Shown: positions 40,283 through 47,876 of the stretch, piece by piece
Position numbering within the stretch: position 1 is the stretch's first letter
Layout: the number at the start of each line of letters is the position of its first letter
The notes under the pieces: model-generated
What the model was told of the DNA's origin: nothing
The model's database searches: none
The model's input: only the letters and a program-made list of their open reading frames with translations
Made by a program: the position numbers and the translations under genes
Source of the DNA: JAJPHJ01 sp035622315
Lineage (GTDB): Bacteria > Vulcanimicrobiota > Vulcanimicrobiia > Eremiobacterales > Eremiobacteraceae
Length of the DNA stretch: 47,876 nucleotides
Reading direction: 5' to 3'
NCBI GenBank assembly: GCA_035622315.1
Contig: DASPVP010000036.1
Coordinates: 1 to 47,876 of the forward strand

Positions 40283-42694
40283 ATGAGCGCAGGCTCGACC
40301 CGCACGCCCCGCATGGTGAACCTCGTGATCGACGGCAACCCGCTGACGGTCCCCGAAGGGACGCTTGTCGTCGAGGCGGCCAAGCTGCTCGGCACGCAGA
40401 TCCCCGTGTATTGCTACCATCCGAAGATGGACCCGGTCGGGCTATGCCGCATCTGCCTGGTCGAGATAGAGAAGATACCCAAACTGCAGATCGCCTGCAG
40501 CACGCAGGTCAGCGAAGGCATGGTCGTACACACCCAGAGCCCGCGCGTTGCGGAAGGAAGGCGCGGCGTCTTGGAGTTCTTGCTGCTCAACCATCCGCTC
40601 GACTGCCCCATCTGCGACAAGGGCGGCGAGTGCGATCTGCAAGACTTCACGATGAGTTACGGACCCGGGGCCAGCCGGCTTACCGAGCCGAAGCTGCACA
40701 AGCCCAAGGCGGTCGACCTCGGGCCGACGATCGTGCTCGACGAAGAGCGCTGCATCTTGTGCCGGCGCTGCACGCGGTTCGACGATGAGATCGCGCAGGA
40801 ACGCAACCTGGTCGTGATCGAGCGCGGGCATAGCTCGCTCATCGCTACGGCGGACGGCGGCGACTACGCTTCGTACTTCTCGGGCAACACGACCGAGATC
40901 TGCCCGGTCGGGGCCCTGACCAGCAAAGCCTATCGTTTTCGATCCCGCCCCTGGGATTTGAGCCACGCGGACTCCGTGTGCACGCAGTGCTCCGTCGGCT
41001 GCAACTACCGCATCGACTCCCGCTTCGGTCGGATCATGCGCACTTTCACCCGCGAGAACACCTCGATCGACGATGGCTGGATCTGCGACCGTGGACGCTA
41101 CACCTTCAATTACTTGTACGAACCGGCGCGTCTGCGTCAGCCGCTCGTGAAGCGTGACGGCGAGCATCGGCCCACGACGTTCGACGAAGCGATCGCCTTC
41201 GCGTCCGAGCGGCTCGCGCGCGCGGCTAAGGCCGGCAAGGTCGGCGTCATCGGCGGCGGCCGCCTCTCGGACGAGGAGGCATACGCGTTGCAGCAGTTCG
41301 CGCGGGACGTGCTGCGCACCAACAACATCGACTATCGTGCCTCGTTGCAGAAGTTCGCGTCGCCGGCACGGTTCGACGCGCGCCTCGCCGACTTGGACGA
41401 TGCCTCGTTGATCCTGGTCTTCGGCGCGATCACGCCCGAGCAGGCGCCGATCTTGGACCTGCGATTGCGGCGGGCTGTCGCTCGGCGGCACGCGACGCTG
41501 ATGTTCGTCGGTCCGTACAAGCCCGAACTCACGGTGCCGTTCCGCTACGCCGAGTACGCGCCCGGTGAGATCGGCGGGCTCATGCGCCAGCTCGCCGATG
41601 CGGTGCACCACGGCAAAGAAGAGCTCGGCTCGGGGCTCGTGGCGGACATCGCGCAAGAGCTCGCAGCTGCGGAGAAAATCGTCGCCATCCACAACGGGCG
41701 CGATCCCGAAGCCATCGAGGCGCTCGAAAAGCTCATGGAGCGCTTGCACGAGTACGACCATCCGGTCGGCATCCTCGTGGTCGGCTCGGTCGGCAACGCG
41801 CGCGGCGCTGAAGCGGCCGGCTGCGTTCCGAATCTTGGTCCCGGTTACGTGGCACTCCCCGAAGGCATGACGACCGCCGAGATGCTCGAGGCGGCTGCGC
41901 GCGGCGATCTCGACGCGCTGTTCGTCGTAGGCGCGAATCCGGCGCTGACGTACCCCGACGGCGCACTCGTGCGGCGCGCGCTGGACAACGTCGAATTCCT
42001 CGCCGTCTCCGACCAGTTCATGACCGAGACCGCGCGTTTTGCCGACGTGGTCTTCGCTGCCGCCTCGTTCGCCGAGAAGCGCGGCCATGTGACGAACCTC
42101 GAAGGGCGACAACAAGCGTTCGCGCAGGCGGTCGAACCGCCGGTACACGTGGCGAGCGATGCTCGCATCCTGGCAGCGCTCGCGCGTGCGATGGAGCGCG
42201 GCAGCGCCGTCACGGACGACGTCGACGCGCTCTACGGCCAGCTCAACCGGCTGCAATCAGCGGTTCGAGCGCGCGCGGGAGAAGCGCCCCTGCCGCGACC
42301 GAAGGTCGAGAAGACGTCCGATCGGCCTGCCCAGGACTGGAACGCAAGCCTGGGCCAAGCGCTGCGCATCATCCCCATCCCGCGCCTATATGCCGGCGGC
42401 GGCGCGAGCGCGCACGATCCCGGGATCGCCCTCCAGCGACCACAGCCGTTCGCGGTCTTCCATCCCGACGACGCGGATCGCATTGGCGTGCGGGCCGGCG
42501 AAATCGTACGCTTGTCGGGCGTGGGCGGCGAGATCGAAGTCGAAGCGCGGATCGCACGTCAGGCAAGCCCCGGCATCGCTCTCGTTTTGGCCGACATGCC
42601 GGAGGCGCCGGTGAATCGCCTGCTCGACGGATCGGGCTTTGGCACGGCCACAGCCGAGGTCCGCCGCTACGCGGGAGCGGAGGCGCGAGCATGA
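40283..42694 (+). CDS. nuoG: NADH-quinone oxidoreductase subunit G
   Basis: An 803-residue Fe-S subunit. The N-terminal ferredoxin domain has YCYHPKMDPVGLCRICLVEI, followed by HPLDCPICDKGGECDLQ with the His/Cys ligands of cluster N5. Then come CILCRRCTRFDDE and CPVGALTSKAYRF, and CTQCSVGCNYRID at the start of the molybdopterin-oxidoreductase-like domain. The C-terminal 110 residues match a molybdopterin dinucleotide-binding domain (GVRAGEIVRLSGVGGEIEVE). This large domain is a relic without a cofactor in complex I. The ATG follows directly on the nuoF stop. Confidence 0.95.
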   Translation: MSAGSTRTPRMVNLVIDGNPLTVPEGTLVVEAAKLLGTQIPVYCYHPKMDPVGLCRICLVEIEKIPKLQIACSTQVSEGMVVHTQSPRVAEGRRGVLEFLLLNHPLDCPICDKGGECDLQDFTMSYGPGASRLTEPKLHKPKAVDLGPTIVLDEERCILCRRCTRFDDEIAQERNLVVIERGHSSLIATADGGDYASYFSGNTTEICPVGALTSKAYRFRSRPWDLSHADSVCTQCSVGCNYRIDSRFGRIMRTFTRENTSIDDGWICDRGRYTFNYLYEPARLRQPLVKRDGEHRPTTFDEAIAFASERLARAAKAGKVGVIGGGRLSDEEAYALQQFARDVLRTNNIDYRASLQKFASPARFDARLADLDDASLILVFGAITPEQAPILDLRLRRAVARRHATLMFVGPYKPELTVPFRYAEYAPGEIGGLMRQLADAVHHGKEELGSGLVADIAQELAAAEKIVAIHNGRDPEAIEALEKLMERLHEYDHPVGILVVGSVGNARGAEAAGCVPNLGPGYVALPEGMTTAEMLEAAARGDLDALFVVGANPALTYPDGALVRRALDNVEFLAVSDQFMTETARFADVVFAAASFAEKRGHVTNLEGRQQAFAQAVEPPVHVASDARILAALARAMERGSAVTDDVDALYGQLNRLQSAVRARAGEAPLPRPKVEKTSDRPAQDWNASLGQALRIIPIPRLYAGGGASAHDPGIALQRPQPFAVFHPDDADRIGVRAGEIVRLSGVGGEIEVEARIARQASPGIALVLADMPEAPVNRLLDGSGFGTATAEVRRYAGAEARA

Positions 42695-43698
42695 CGCACG
42701 TGCCCGAGTGGGTCCTCACGATCGCGATCAAGTCGGGAGTCTTGATCTTCATCGTGGTCACGGCGTTCGCGTATCTCATGCTCGCCGAGCGCAAGATGCT
42801 CGGCTGGTTCCAGCTGCGCCTCGGACCGACATGGTGCGGTCCCTGGGGATTGATGCAACCTGCTGCAGACGCCGTCAAGCTCGTGTTCAAAGAGGATCTG
42901 ACACCGGGCGGCGCCGACCGCTTCATCTATAAGGTCGCGCCGGCGCTGGCCGTGCTCACCGCATTGCTCGCCTACGCGGTCATACCGTTCGGCTGGTATC
43001 CGAACGGCGACCCGATCGCGATCGCGTCGCCGAACGTCGGCATCCTCTACATCCTCGCGGTCGCCTCCGTCGGGGTGTATGGCATCACGCTCGGAGGCTG
43101 GGCCTCGCAATCGAAGTGGTCTTTGCTCGGCGGCATCCGTTCGACAGCCCAGATGATCTCTTACGAGCTGGCCATGGGTCTTGCGATCGTCCCGGTCGTC
43201 ATGCTCGCGGGTACGACCAACCTCGCCGGCATCGTGGCCGCACAAGCCGCGCACCATCTGTGGTACGCGATCCCGCTCATCATCCCGTTTTTCATCTTCG
43301 GCGTGACGGCGATGGCGGAGACCAACCGCGCTCCCTTCGATCTGCCGGAGGCCGAGACAGAGCTCGTCGCCGGCTTCCACACGGAGTACTCGAGCTTGCG
43401 GTTCGGCACGTTCTTCGTGGCGGAGTACGTGAACATGATCACGGTGTGCTCAATCCGGACGTTGCTCTTCTTGGGCGGCGGCGACGGACCGTGGGTGCGC
43501 GAGCTGCCGTACCTCTCGATCGTGTGGTTCTTGCTGAAGGTCGGTTTCTTGCTCTTCATGATGATCTGGTGGCGCGCCACTCTGCCGCGCCTGCGCTACG
43601 ACCGCTTGATGGCGTTCGGCTGGAAGTTCTTGCTCCCGACCGCTGTCGCAAATCTGCTCGTGGTCGCCGCGATCGTCGCTTCGATCGGAATGCGTTGA
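42691..43698 (+). CDS. nuoH: NADH-quinone oxidoreductase subunit H
   Basis: A 335-residue membrane subunit with about eight helices that closes the quinone tunnel. Conserved segments are YLMLAERKMLGWFQLRLGP and AETNRAPFDLPEAETELVAG (the acidic loop), plus FHTEYSSLRFGTFFVAEYVN. The loop usually reading GPNRVGP is GPTWCGP here, so the conserved Arg is missing. ATG 42691 overlaps the nuoG stop as ATGA. Confidence 0.95.
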   Translation: MTHVPEWVLTIAIKSGVLIFIVVTAFAYLMLAERKMLGWFQLRLGPTWCGPWGLMQPAADAVKLVFKEDLTPGGADRFIYKVAPALAVLTALLAYAVIPFGWYPNGDPIAIASPNVGILYILAVASVGVYGITLGGWASQSKWSLLGGIRSTAQMISYELAMGLAIVPVVMLAGTTNLAGIVAAQAAHHLWYAIPLIIPFFIFGVTAMAETNRAPFDLPEAETELVAGFHTEYSSLRFGTFFVAEYVNMITVCSIRTLLFLGGGDGPWVRELPYLSIVWFLLKVGFLLFMMIWWRATLPRLRYDRLMAFGWKFLLPTAVANLLVVAAIVASIGMR

Positions 43699-43708
43699 GG
43701 TCCATGGC

Positions 43709-44206
43709 ATGAATATTTTCCGCGCCGCTTCGGGCCTTGTGATCGGGATGGCGACGACCTTGAAATATCTCTTCAAGAAGAAGGCCACGATCGACTATCC
43801 GCGCCAGCCCTTCCGTCATGCCGAGCGCTTCCGCGGCGTGCACGAGCTGCGCAAGTACGACGACGGCTTGGAGCGCTGCATCGGCTGCGAGCTGTGCGCC
43901 GTCGCCTGTCCGGCGAATGCCATCACCGTCATTGGTGCTGAGAACGATCCGCAACATCCGGTCTCGCCGGGGGAGCGCTACGGGTATCGTTACGAGATCG
44001 ACATGCTGCGGTGCATCTTCTGCGGCTGGTGCGAGGAAGCGTGCCCGACCGACGCCATCGTGCTCACGCCGCGCTTCGACATCGCCGATTTCACGCGGGA
44101 TCGTCTCGTCTACGGCAAAGACAAGCTCGTCGTGCGCGATCCCATCACCCAGCACATGGCTAACACGGAATCTGCCGCCGAGACCGACCCGGGTGTGGTG
44201 CCGTGA
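43709..44206 (+). CDS. nuoI: NADH-quinone oxidoreductase subunit I
   Basis: A 165-residue subunit with two [4Fe-4S] clusters, N6a and N6b, bound by CIGCELCAVACPANAI and CIFCGWCEEACPTDAI. It passes electrons towards N2. An N-terminal amphipathic helix (FRAASGLVIGMATTLKYLF) should rest on the membrane. GAGG about nine bases before the ATG at 43709 supports the start. It overlaps nuoJ by 4 bases. Confidence 0.96.
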   Translation: MNIFRAASGLVIGMATTLKYLFKKKATIDYPRQPFRHAERFRGVHELRKYDDGLERCIGCELCAVACPANAITVIGAENDPQHPVSPGERYGYRYEIDMLRCIFCGWCEEACPTDAIVLTPRFDIADFTRDRLVYGKDKLVVRDPITQHMANTESAAETDPGVVP

Positions 44207-44709
44207 TCGCGCTTTTTTGGATCTGCGCCGCCGTGCTCGTGATCACCGCCGTCTGGGTCATCGCGAGCCGGCAGCCCGTCCACTCCGTCATCGGTCTCAT
44301 CGTCAACTTCAGCGCGCTCGCGGTGTTGTTCTTGACGCTCTCGGCCGAGTTCTTGGCGATGATCCAGATCATCATCTACGCAGGCGCGATCTTGGTGCTC
44401 TTCCTGTTCGTCATCGCGCTCTTGACGATCGCCAACCAAGATGTCGAACGCGCGCCCAGCCGGCTGGCGTTCCAGACGGCGCCATCGGTCGTCGCGGGCT
44501 TCGCGGCGCTTGCGCTGCTCGCCCTTGGCGTCCGCTACGCGCAGGGCGCCGTCTATCCACCCGTGCCCCCGGACTTCGGGCTCGTCGCCGGCTTCGGCAA
44601 CGCACTCCTGACCACGCATCTCTTCGCGTTCGAAGTGACCGGCTTCGTCCTGTTGATCGCGGTCGTCGGCGTGGTGCTGATGGCCGGCCGCAAAGAGCTG
44701 CGCTTCTAA
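44203..44709 (+). CDS. nuoJ: NADH-quinone oxidoreductase subunit J
   Basis: A 168-residue membrane subunit with five hydrophobic helices. The third has the conserved AEFLAMIQIIIYAGAILVLF, whose central pi-bulge region (IIYAGAI) is essential for coupling in known complexes. The GTG at 44203 overlaps the nuoI stop as GTGA. Length and topology are normal. Confidence 0.94.
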   Translation: MIALFWICAAVLVITAVWVIASRQPVHSVIGLIVNFSALAVLFLTLSAEFLAMIQIIIYAGAILVLFLFVIALLTIANQDVERAPSRLAFQTAPSVVAGFAALALLALGVRYAQGAVYPPVPPDFGLVAGFGNALLTTHLFAFEVTGFVLLIAVVGVVLMAGRKELRF

Positions 44710-44712
44710 GCC

Positions 44713-45027
44713 ATGCCAGCACCGCAAATACCGCTCGGCGACTACCTGACCGTGGCAGCGGCGATGTTCGTCATCGGCGTCGTCGGTTTTCTGCTGCGAC
44801 GCAATCCCATCACAATGCTCATGGCCGTCGAGCTCTTGTGGAACGCGGGCAACCTCGTGTTCGCCGCGTTTGCGCGGCGCTTCGTCGACATGTCCGGGCA
44901 GGTCTTCGTCTTCATCGTCATCACGGTCGCCGCCGCTGAGGCCGCTATCGCGCTCGCTATCGTCGTGATGGTGTTCCGGCGGCGCCGCAACGCCGATGTC
45001 GACGATATCTCGGTGCTGAGGGGCTGA
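44713..45027 (+). CDS. nuoK: NADH-quinone oxidoreductase subunit K
   Basis: A 104-residue, three-helix subunit of ND4L type. Both membrane glutamates needed for proton transfer are present: one in TMLMAVELLWNAGNL (helix 2) and one in VAAAEAAIALAIV (helix 3). This contrasts with NuoL and NuoM downstream. It starts 3 bases after nuoJ and shares one base with nuoL (TGATGG). Confidence 0.94.
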   Translation: MPAPQIPLGDYLTVAAAMFVIGVVGFLLRRNPITMLMAVELLWNAGNLVFAAFARRFVDMSGQVFVFIVITVAAAEAAIALAIVVMVFRRRRNADVDDISVLRG

Positions 45028-46964
45028 TGGAAGGCTTCCTGACCACCGCCCCGTTCACGATCTTGTGCTTGCCGCTTTTGGGCACGATCTTCATCGCGCT
45101 CATAGGTCCTCGCGTGCACCGCTCGGTGTCGGCGGTCATCGGCAACCTCTCGATCTTCAGCGCGTTCGTCGTGACGGCCATGCTCGCGTGGACGGTGTGG
45201 CAGCTGCCGCCAGACGCGCAGGTCTTGACGGTCAAGTATCCGCCCGCGTGGGCGACGCATCCGATCTTTTGGGCGCACATCCCGCCGCTCACCATCTCGT
45301 TCGAGATGCGCATCGATTCGCTCGCGCTCATGTGGATGCTCATCATCACGGGCGTGGGCTTTCTTATCCACCTCTATTCGGTCGGCTACATGGCGGAGTC
45401 GCACGGCTATCGCACGTTCTTCGCCTACATGAACCTCTTCGTCTTCACCATGCTGCTGCTCGTCATGGCGGGCAACTTTTTATGGCTGCTCGTCGGTTGG
45501 GGCGGCGTCGGATTGGCCTCCTACCTGTTGATCGGCTTTGACTCGGAGCGGCCGGCCGCGGTGCTCGCTGCCCGCAAAGCGCTCATCATGAACGTGATCG
45601 GCGACGTGGGCATCATGATCGCCATCTTCCTCATGTACGCCCACTACGGCAGTCTGTCGTACAAAGAGGTGTTCGCGAACGTCACCGCGGCAAGCACGTC
45701 GGCGCTTGATTGGATCGGCATTTGGCTGCTCGTCGGCGCCATCGCGAAGTCCGCTCAGCTGCCCCTGCAGACCTGGCTGCCGGACGCGATGGAAGGCCCG
45801 ACTCCCGTCAGCGCGCTCATCCACGCGGCCACGATGGTGACGGCCGGCGTGTACCTCATCGCGCGCGCGCATCCCATCTACGATCACGCGCCGTTCGCCG
45901 CCATGACCGTCGCGGTGATCGGCTGCGCGACGGCGTTTTTCGCCGCGACCGTCGGCACGGTGCAGTACGACATCAAGCGCGTCCTGGCGTATTCCACCAT
46001 GAGCCAGATCGGCTACATGATCTTGGCGGTGGGCGTCGGCGCCTACGCGGCCGGCACGTTCCACTTCATCACGCACGCTTTCTTCAAAGCGCTGCTCTTC
46101 ATGGCTGCCGGCATCGTCATCCACAATCTCGAGGGCGAGCAAGATATCCGCAAGATGGGCGGCCTTGCCGCGAAGATGCCGCTCGCGTTTTGGACGTTCC
46201 TCGTAGGCACGCTCGCCATCACCGGCATCCCGCCGCTTGCGGGCTTCTTCTCGAAAGATGCGATTTTCGATCAACTGTTGACGCTGCACCACCCCGTGCT
46301 ATGGGTTTTCGCGGTGGCCACCGCCTTGCTCACCGCCTACTACATGTTCCGCCTGCTCTTTTTGACGTTTTTCTCCGGCGCGTACCGCGGCGACCGCGAA
46401 CCGCACGCAGGTGCTTCGAGCAGCATGCTCGTGCCGCTGGTGATCTTGGCGGTGCTCTCGATCGTGGGCGGTTGGATTGTCCTGCCCGGCCACGATCTGA
46501 TATCGCCGGCGCTCGCCCCAGTCTTCGCAACCGGACTGCCGGAGATGGGCTCGCTCAATCCAATGGTCACCGCGATCGCGCTTGCGGTGGTCCTCGTGGG
46601 CCTCATCGCGGCGTGGGCGCTCTACCAGCGCGCGCCCGTAGTACGCGAGAAGCTCGCATCTGCATTCGCACCGTTGCGTGCGCTCCTGATGAACGCGTAC
46701 TACTTCGACACGATCTATCATATGTTGTTCGAGGTGCCCGCGCTCACCGTGGCAAGCGACGTCGCCCGTTACGTTGATCCCGACGGCGTGGGTGGCGTGA
46801 CCCAGGGCGTCGCGCGCGCCGCCACGGGAGTAGGCGACGTTATGCGCGCCTGGGAGACCGGATATCTGCGACGCTACGGCCTCACGATGGTCATCGGCAT
46901 GGTGCTGGTGCTTGCGCTCTACCTCTATCTCGCGCACGGCGGCGTCGCCCTGGGGATGAAGTGA
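45027..46964 (+). CDS. nuoL: NADH-quinone oxidoreductase subunit L (helix-5 Glu replaced by Gly)
   Basis: A 645-residue antiporter-like subunit at the tip of the membrane arm. Most proton-path residues are in place: the Lys of GAIAKSAQLPLQTWLPDAM, the His residues in HFITHAFFKALLFMA and the Lys of LAGFFSKDAIFD. The Asp in NVIGDVGIMI is also in place. The helix-5 motif usually reading WExVGL is WGGVGL, so residue 159 is Gly (GGC) where the family has the Glu equivalent to E. coli NuoL E144. The C-terminal lateral helix and last transmembrane helix are present. Its ATG at 45027 overlaps the last base of nuoK. Confidence 0.96.
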   Translation: MEGFLTTAPFTILCLPLLGTIFIALIGPRVHRSVSAVIGNLSIFSAFVVTAMLAWTVWQLPPDAQVLTVKYPPAWATHPIFWAHIPPLTISFEMRIDSLALMWMLIITGVGFLIHLYSVGYMAESHGYRTFFAYMNLFVFTMLLLVMAGNFLWLLVGWGGVGLASYLLIGFDSERPAAVLAARKALIMNVIGDVGIMIAIFLMYAHYGSLSYKEVFANVTAASTSALDWIGIWLLVGAIAKSAQLPLQTWLPDAMEGPTPVSALIHAATMVTAGVYLIARAHPIYDHAPFAAMTVAVIGCATAFFAATVGTVQYDIKRVLAYSTMSQIGYMILAVGVGAYAAGTFHFITHAFFKALLFMAAGIVIHNLEGEQDIRKMGGLAAKMPLAFWTFLVGTLAITGIPPLAGFFSKDAIFDQLLTLHHPVLWVFAVATALLTAYYMFRLLFLTFFSGAYRGDREPHAGASSSMLVPLVILAVLSIVGGWIVLPGHDLISPALAPVFATGLPEMGSLNPMVTAIALAVVLVGLIAAWALYQRAPVVREKLASAFAPLRALLMNAYYFDTIYHMLFEVPALTVASDVARYVDPDGVGGVTQGVARAATGVGDVMRAWETGYLRRYGLTMVIGMVLVLALYLYLAHGGVALGMK

Positions 46965-46965
46965 C

Positions 46966-47876
46966 GTGCTGATCGACACCGTCATCTTCTTGCCGCTCGC
47001 CACCGCGCTCGTCTTGCTGCTCGTGCCGCGCAGCGCCACAGCAGCGCTCAAGGGCATCGCGCTCGCGGGCGCGCTCGCTACCTTCGCTTTGTCGCTAGCC
47101 TTCTTAGGGCTTGGACCTAACGTCGCCGCGGATCAGTCCGTGCCGTGGATCCAAGGCACGTGGACGGCGGACTATCACGTGCGCGTCGACGCTCTGCGGC
47201 TCTTCTTCGTCCTGCTGACGACGCTCGTCGGTGCGGCCTGCACCTGGGCGGCGTTCTCGTACGCGCACGCCGAGCGGTTGCGCGGCTATCTTTGCCTACT
47301 GCTCGCGTTCGAAACGACGCTGCTCGGCTTGTTCACAGCCGCAGACCTGCTGCTCTTCTATCTCTACTGGGACCTCATGCTCATCCCGGTGTTCCTGCTC
47401 CTGACGGGGTTCGCGGACCATCCGAACGCGCGACGCGCGGCATGGAGCTACTTGATCTACAACGGAGCAGGCGGACTCGTGCTCTTGCTCGGGATCGTGG
47501 CGCTCGTGACGCAGACGCACTCCTTCGAGCTGAGCGCGGGCACGCTGCACCTTGGCGGGGCCGCCGAGTGGTGGATCTTCGCCGCCTTCGCGATCGCGTT
47601 CTTGATAAAAACGCCTGCCTTCCCATTCCATAGCTGGATGCCCCCGACGTACACGAGCGCGCCGCCGCCGGTTGTCGCCATGGTCTCAGGAGTGCAGAGC
47701 AAAGCTGGACTCTTCGCCATGCTTGCCTTTGCGCTGCCGTTGTTCGGCGCAGCGGCCCACGCGTGGGCGCCGTTGTTGCTGGTCCTGGCAGTTGCAAGCA
47801 TCATCTATGGCGCTATCGCGGCGATGGGCGAGCAGGACATGAAGACGCTCGTCGCCTTCTCGTCGCTTTCGCATCT
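46966..47876 (+). CDS. nuoM: NADH-quinone oxidoreductase subunit M, 3'-truncated by window end
   Basis: The first 303 codons of the third antiporter-like subunit; the frame is open through the right edge. GTG at 46966 stands one base after the nuoL stop. Helices 1-8 are present. The Lys of helix 7 (AFLIKTPAFPFHSWMPPTY) and the Lys of helix 8 (SGVQSKAGLFAML) are kept. The helix-5 motif reads FYLYWDLMLIPVF, so the usual Glu (E. coli NuoM E144) is Asp136 (GAC). The segment MPPTYTSAPPPVVAM differs from the classical LPDAHxxAPTxGSV of proteobacteria. NuoN is expected just outside the window. Confidence 0.95.
   Translation, partial: MLIDTVIFLPLATALVLLLVPRSATAALKGIALAGALATFALSLAFLGLGPNVAADQSVPWIQGTWTADYHVRVDALRLFFVLLTTLVGAACTWAAFSYAHAERLRGYLCLLLAFETTLLGLFTAADLLLFYLYWDLMLIPVFLLLTGFADHPNARRAAWSYLIYNGAGGLVLLLGIVALVTQTHSFELSAGTLHLGGAAEWWIFAAFAIAFLIKTPAFPFHSWMPPTYTSAPPPVVAMVSGVQSKAGLFAMLAFALPLFGAAAHAWAPLLLVLAVASIIYGAIAAMGEQDMKTLVAFSSLSH

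Noticed and set aside
40442..42256. 604-codon open frame on the minus strand opposite nuoG
   Set aside because: NuoG motifs run throughout on the plus strand; the antisense product is low in hydrophobic patterning and resembles no family.
47145..47633. A separate 162-codon gene near the right edge
   Set aside because: It is an out-of-frame reading within nuoM, which is open from 46966 to the end with clear transmembrane and motif structure.

Overview
The window is GC-rich bacterial chromosomal DNA (my impression is mid-60s percent GC; I did not count it). It is densely coded, uses many GTG and TTG starts, and contains many 4-nt start/stop overlaps. TonB-like and NlpE-like envelope proteins suggest a diderm cell. 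GAF/GGDEF signalling proteins, TPR proteins with Pro/Ala-rich linkers, an actinobacterial-style short MutY and a 13-subunit-type complex I operon fit an under-sampled phylum. My best guess is Candidatus Eremiobacterota (WPS-2) or a relative such as Dormibacterota, Armatimonadota or Chloroflexota. This is inference only: there is no rRNA or other decisive marker here.

Layout. 1-932: 3' part of a GlcF-type glycolate oxidase iron-sulfur subunit. 1186-4876: a GAF-GAF-GAF-GGDEF-HD-GYP cyclic-di-GMP protein, a MarC membrane protein and a pterin carbinolamine dehydratase. 4927-8712 (minus): two MFS transporters and two small secreted proteins. 8810-12937: a phenylacetate/benzoate-like cluster with an orphan PaaA-like diiron protein, enoyl-CoA hydratase, PaaX-type regulator and 3-hydroxyacyl-CoA dehydrogenase. 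12968-13954: a GNAT-like protein and an exported MsrB. 14119-16896 (minus): a tight four-gene operon of two thymidylate-kinase paralogues, a DUF72 protein and a miniature FAD protein. 17008-18551: mutY and nth. 18535-21984: a geranylgeranyl-reductase-like flavoprotein, a kynureninase-like PLP enzyme, an NlpE/META protein and a 59-residue membrane protein. 22021-25041: a 1006-residue multi-GAF/PAS/GGDEF protein. 25111-29408: a SirB1-like protein, Xaa-Pro aminopeptidase, M20 amidohydrolase and a TonB-like protein. 29503-34686 (minus): two large TPR proteins, then trxB. 34775-35779: cysteine synthase. 35877-end: nuoA to nuoM, with nuoM cut by the window edge.

How they work together. The nuo genes form one operon for proton-pumping NADH:quinone oxidoreductase, and the GlcF subunit and acyl-CoA enzymes would feed electrons or reducing power to respiration. 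MutY and Nth form a base-excision repair pair. Two diguanylate cyclases indicate cyclic-di-GMP control. TrxB, MsrB and CysK belong to thiol and sulfur metabolism, though only trxB and cysK are adjacent (divergent).

Points that stand out: (i) the lumenal-antiporter glutamate of transmembrane helix 5 is Gly in NuoL and Asp in NuoM; (ii) one of the tandem thymidylate kinases has Arg in place of the Walker A Lys and is co-transcribed with DUF72 and a TrxR-like protein lacking the NADPH domain; (iii) several families of short intergenic hairpins, one forming a 62-bp cloverleaf-like element; (iv) a PaaA homologue without PaaB/C/D/E; (v) a ribosome-binding site that can be masked by a perfect 9-bp inverted repeat. 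No intergenic stretch exceeds about 300 bases. I saw no tRNA, rRNA, CRISPR array, transposase or phage gene.
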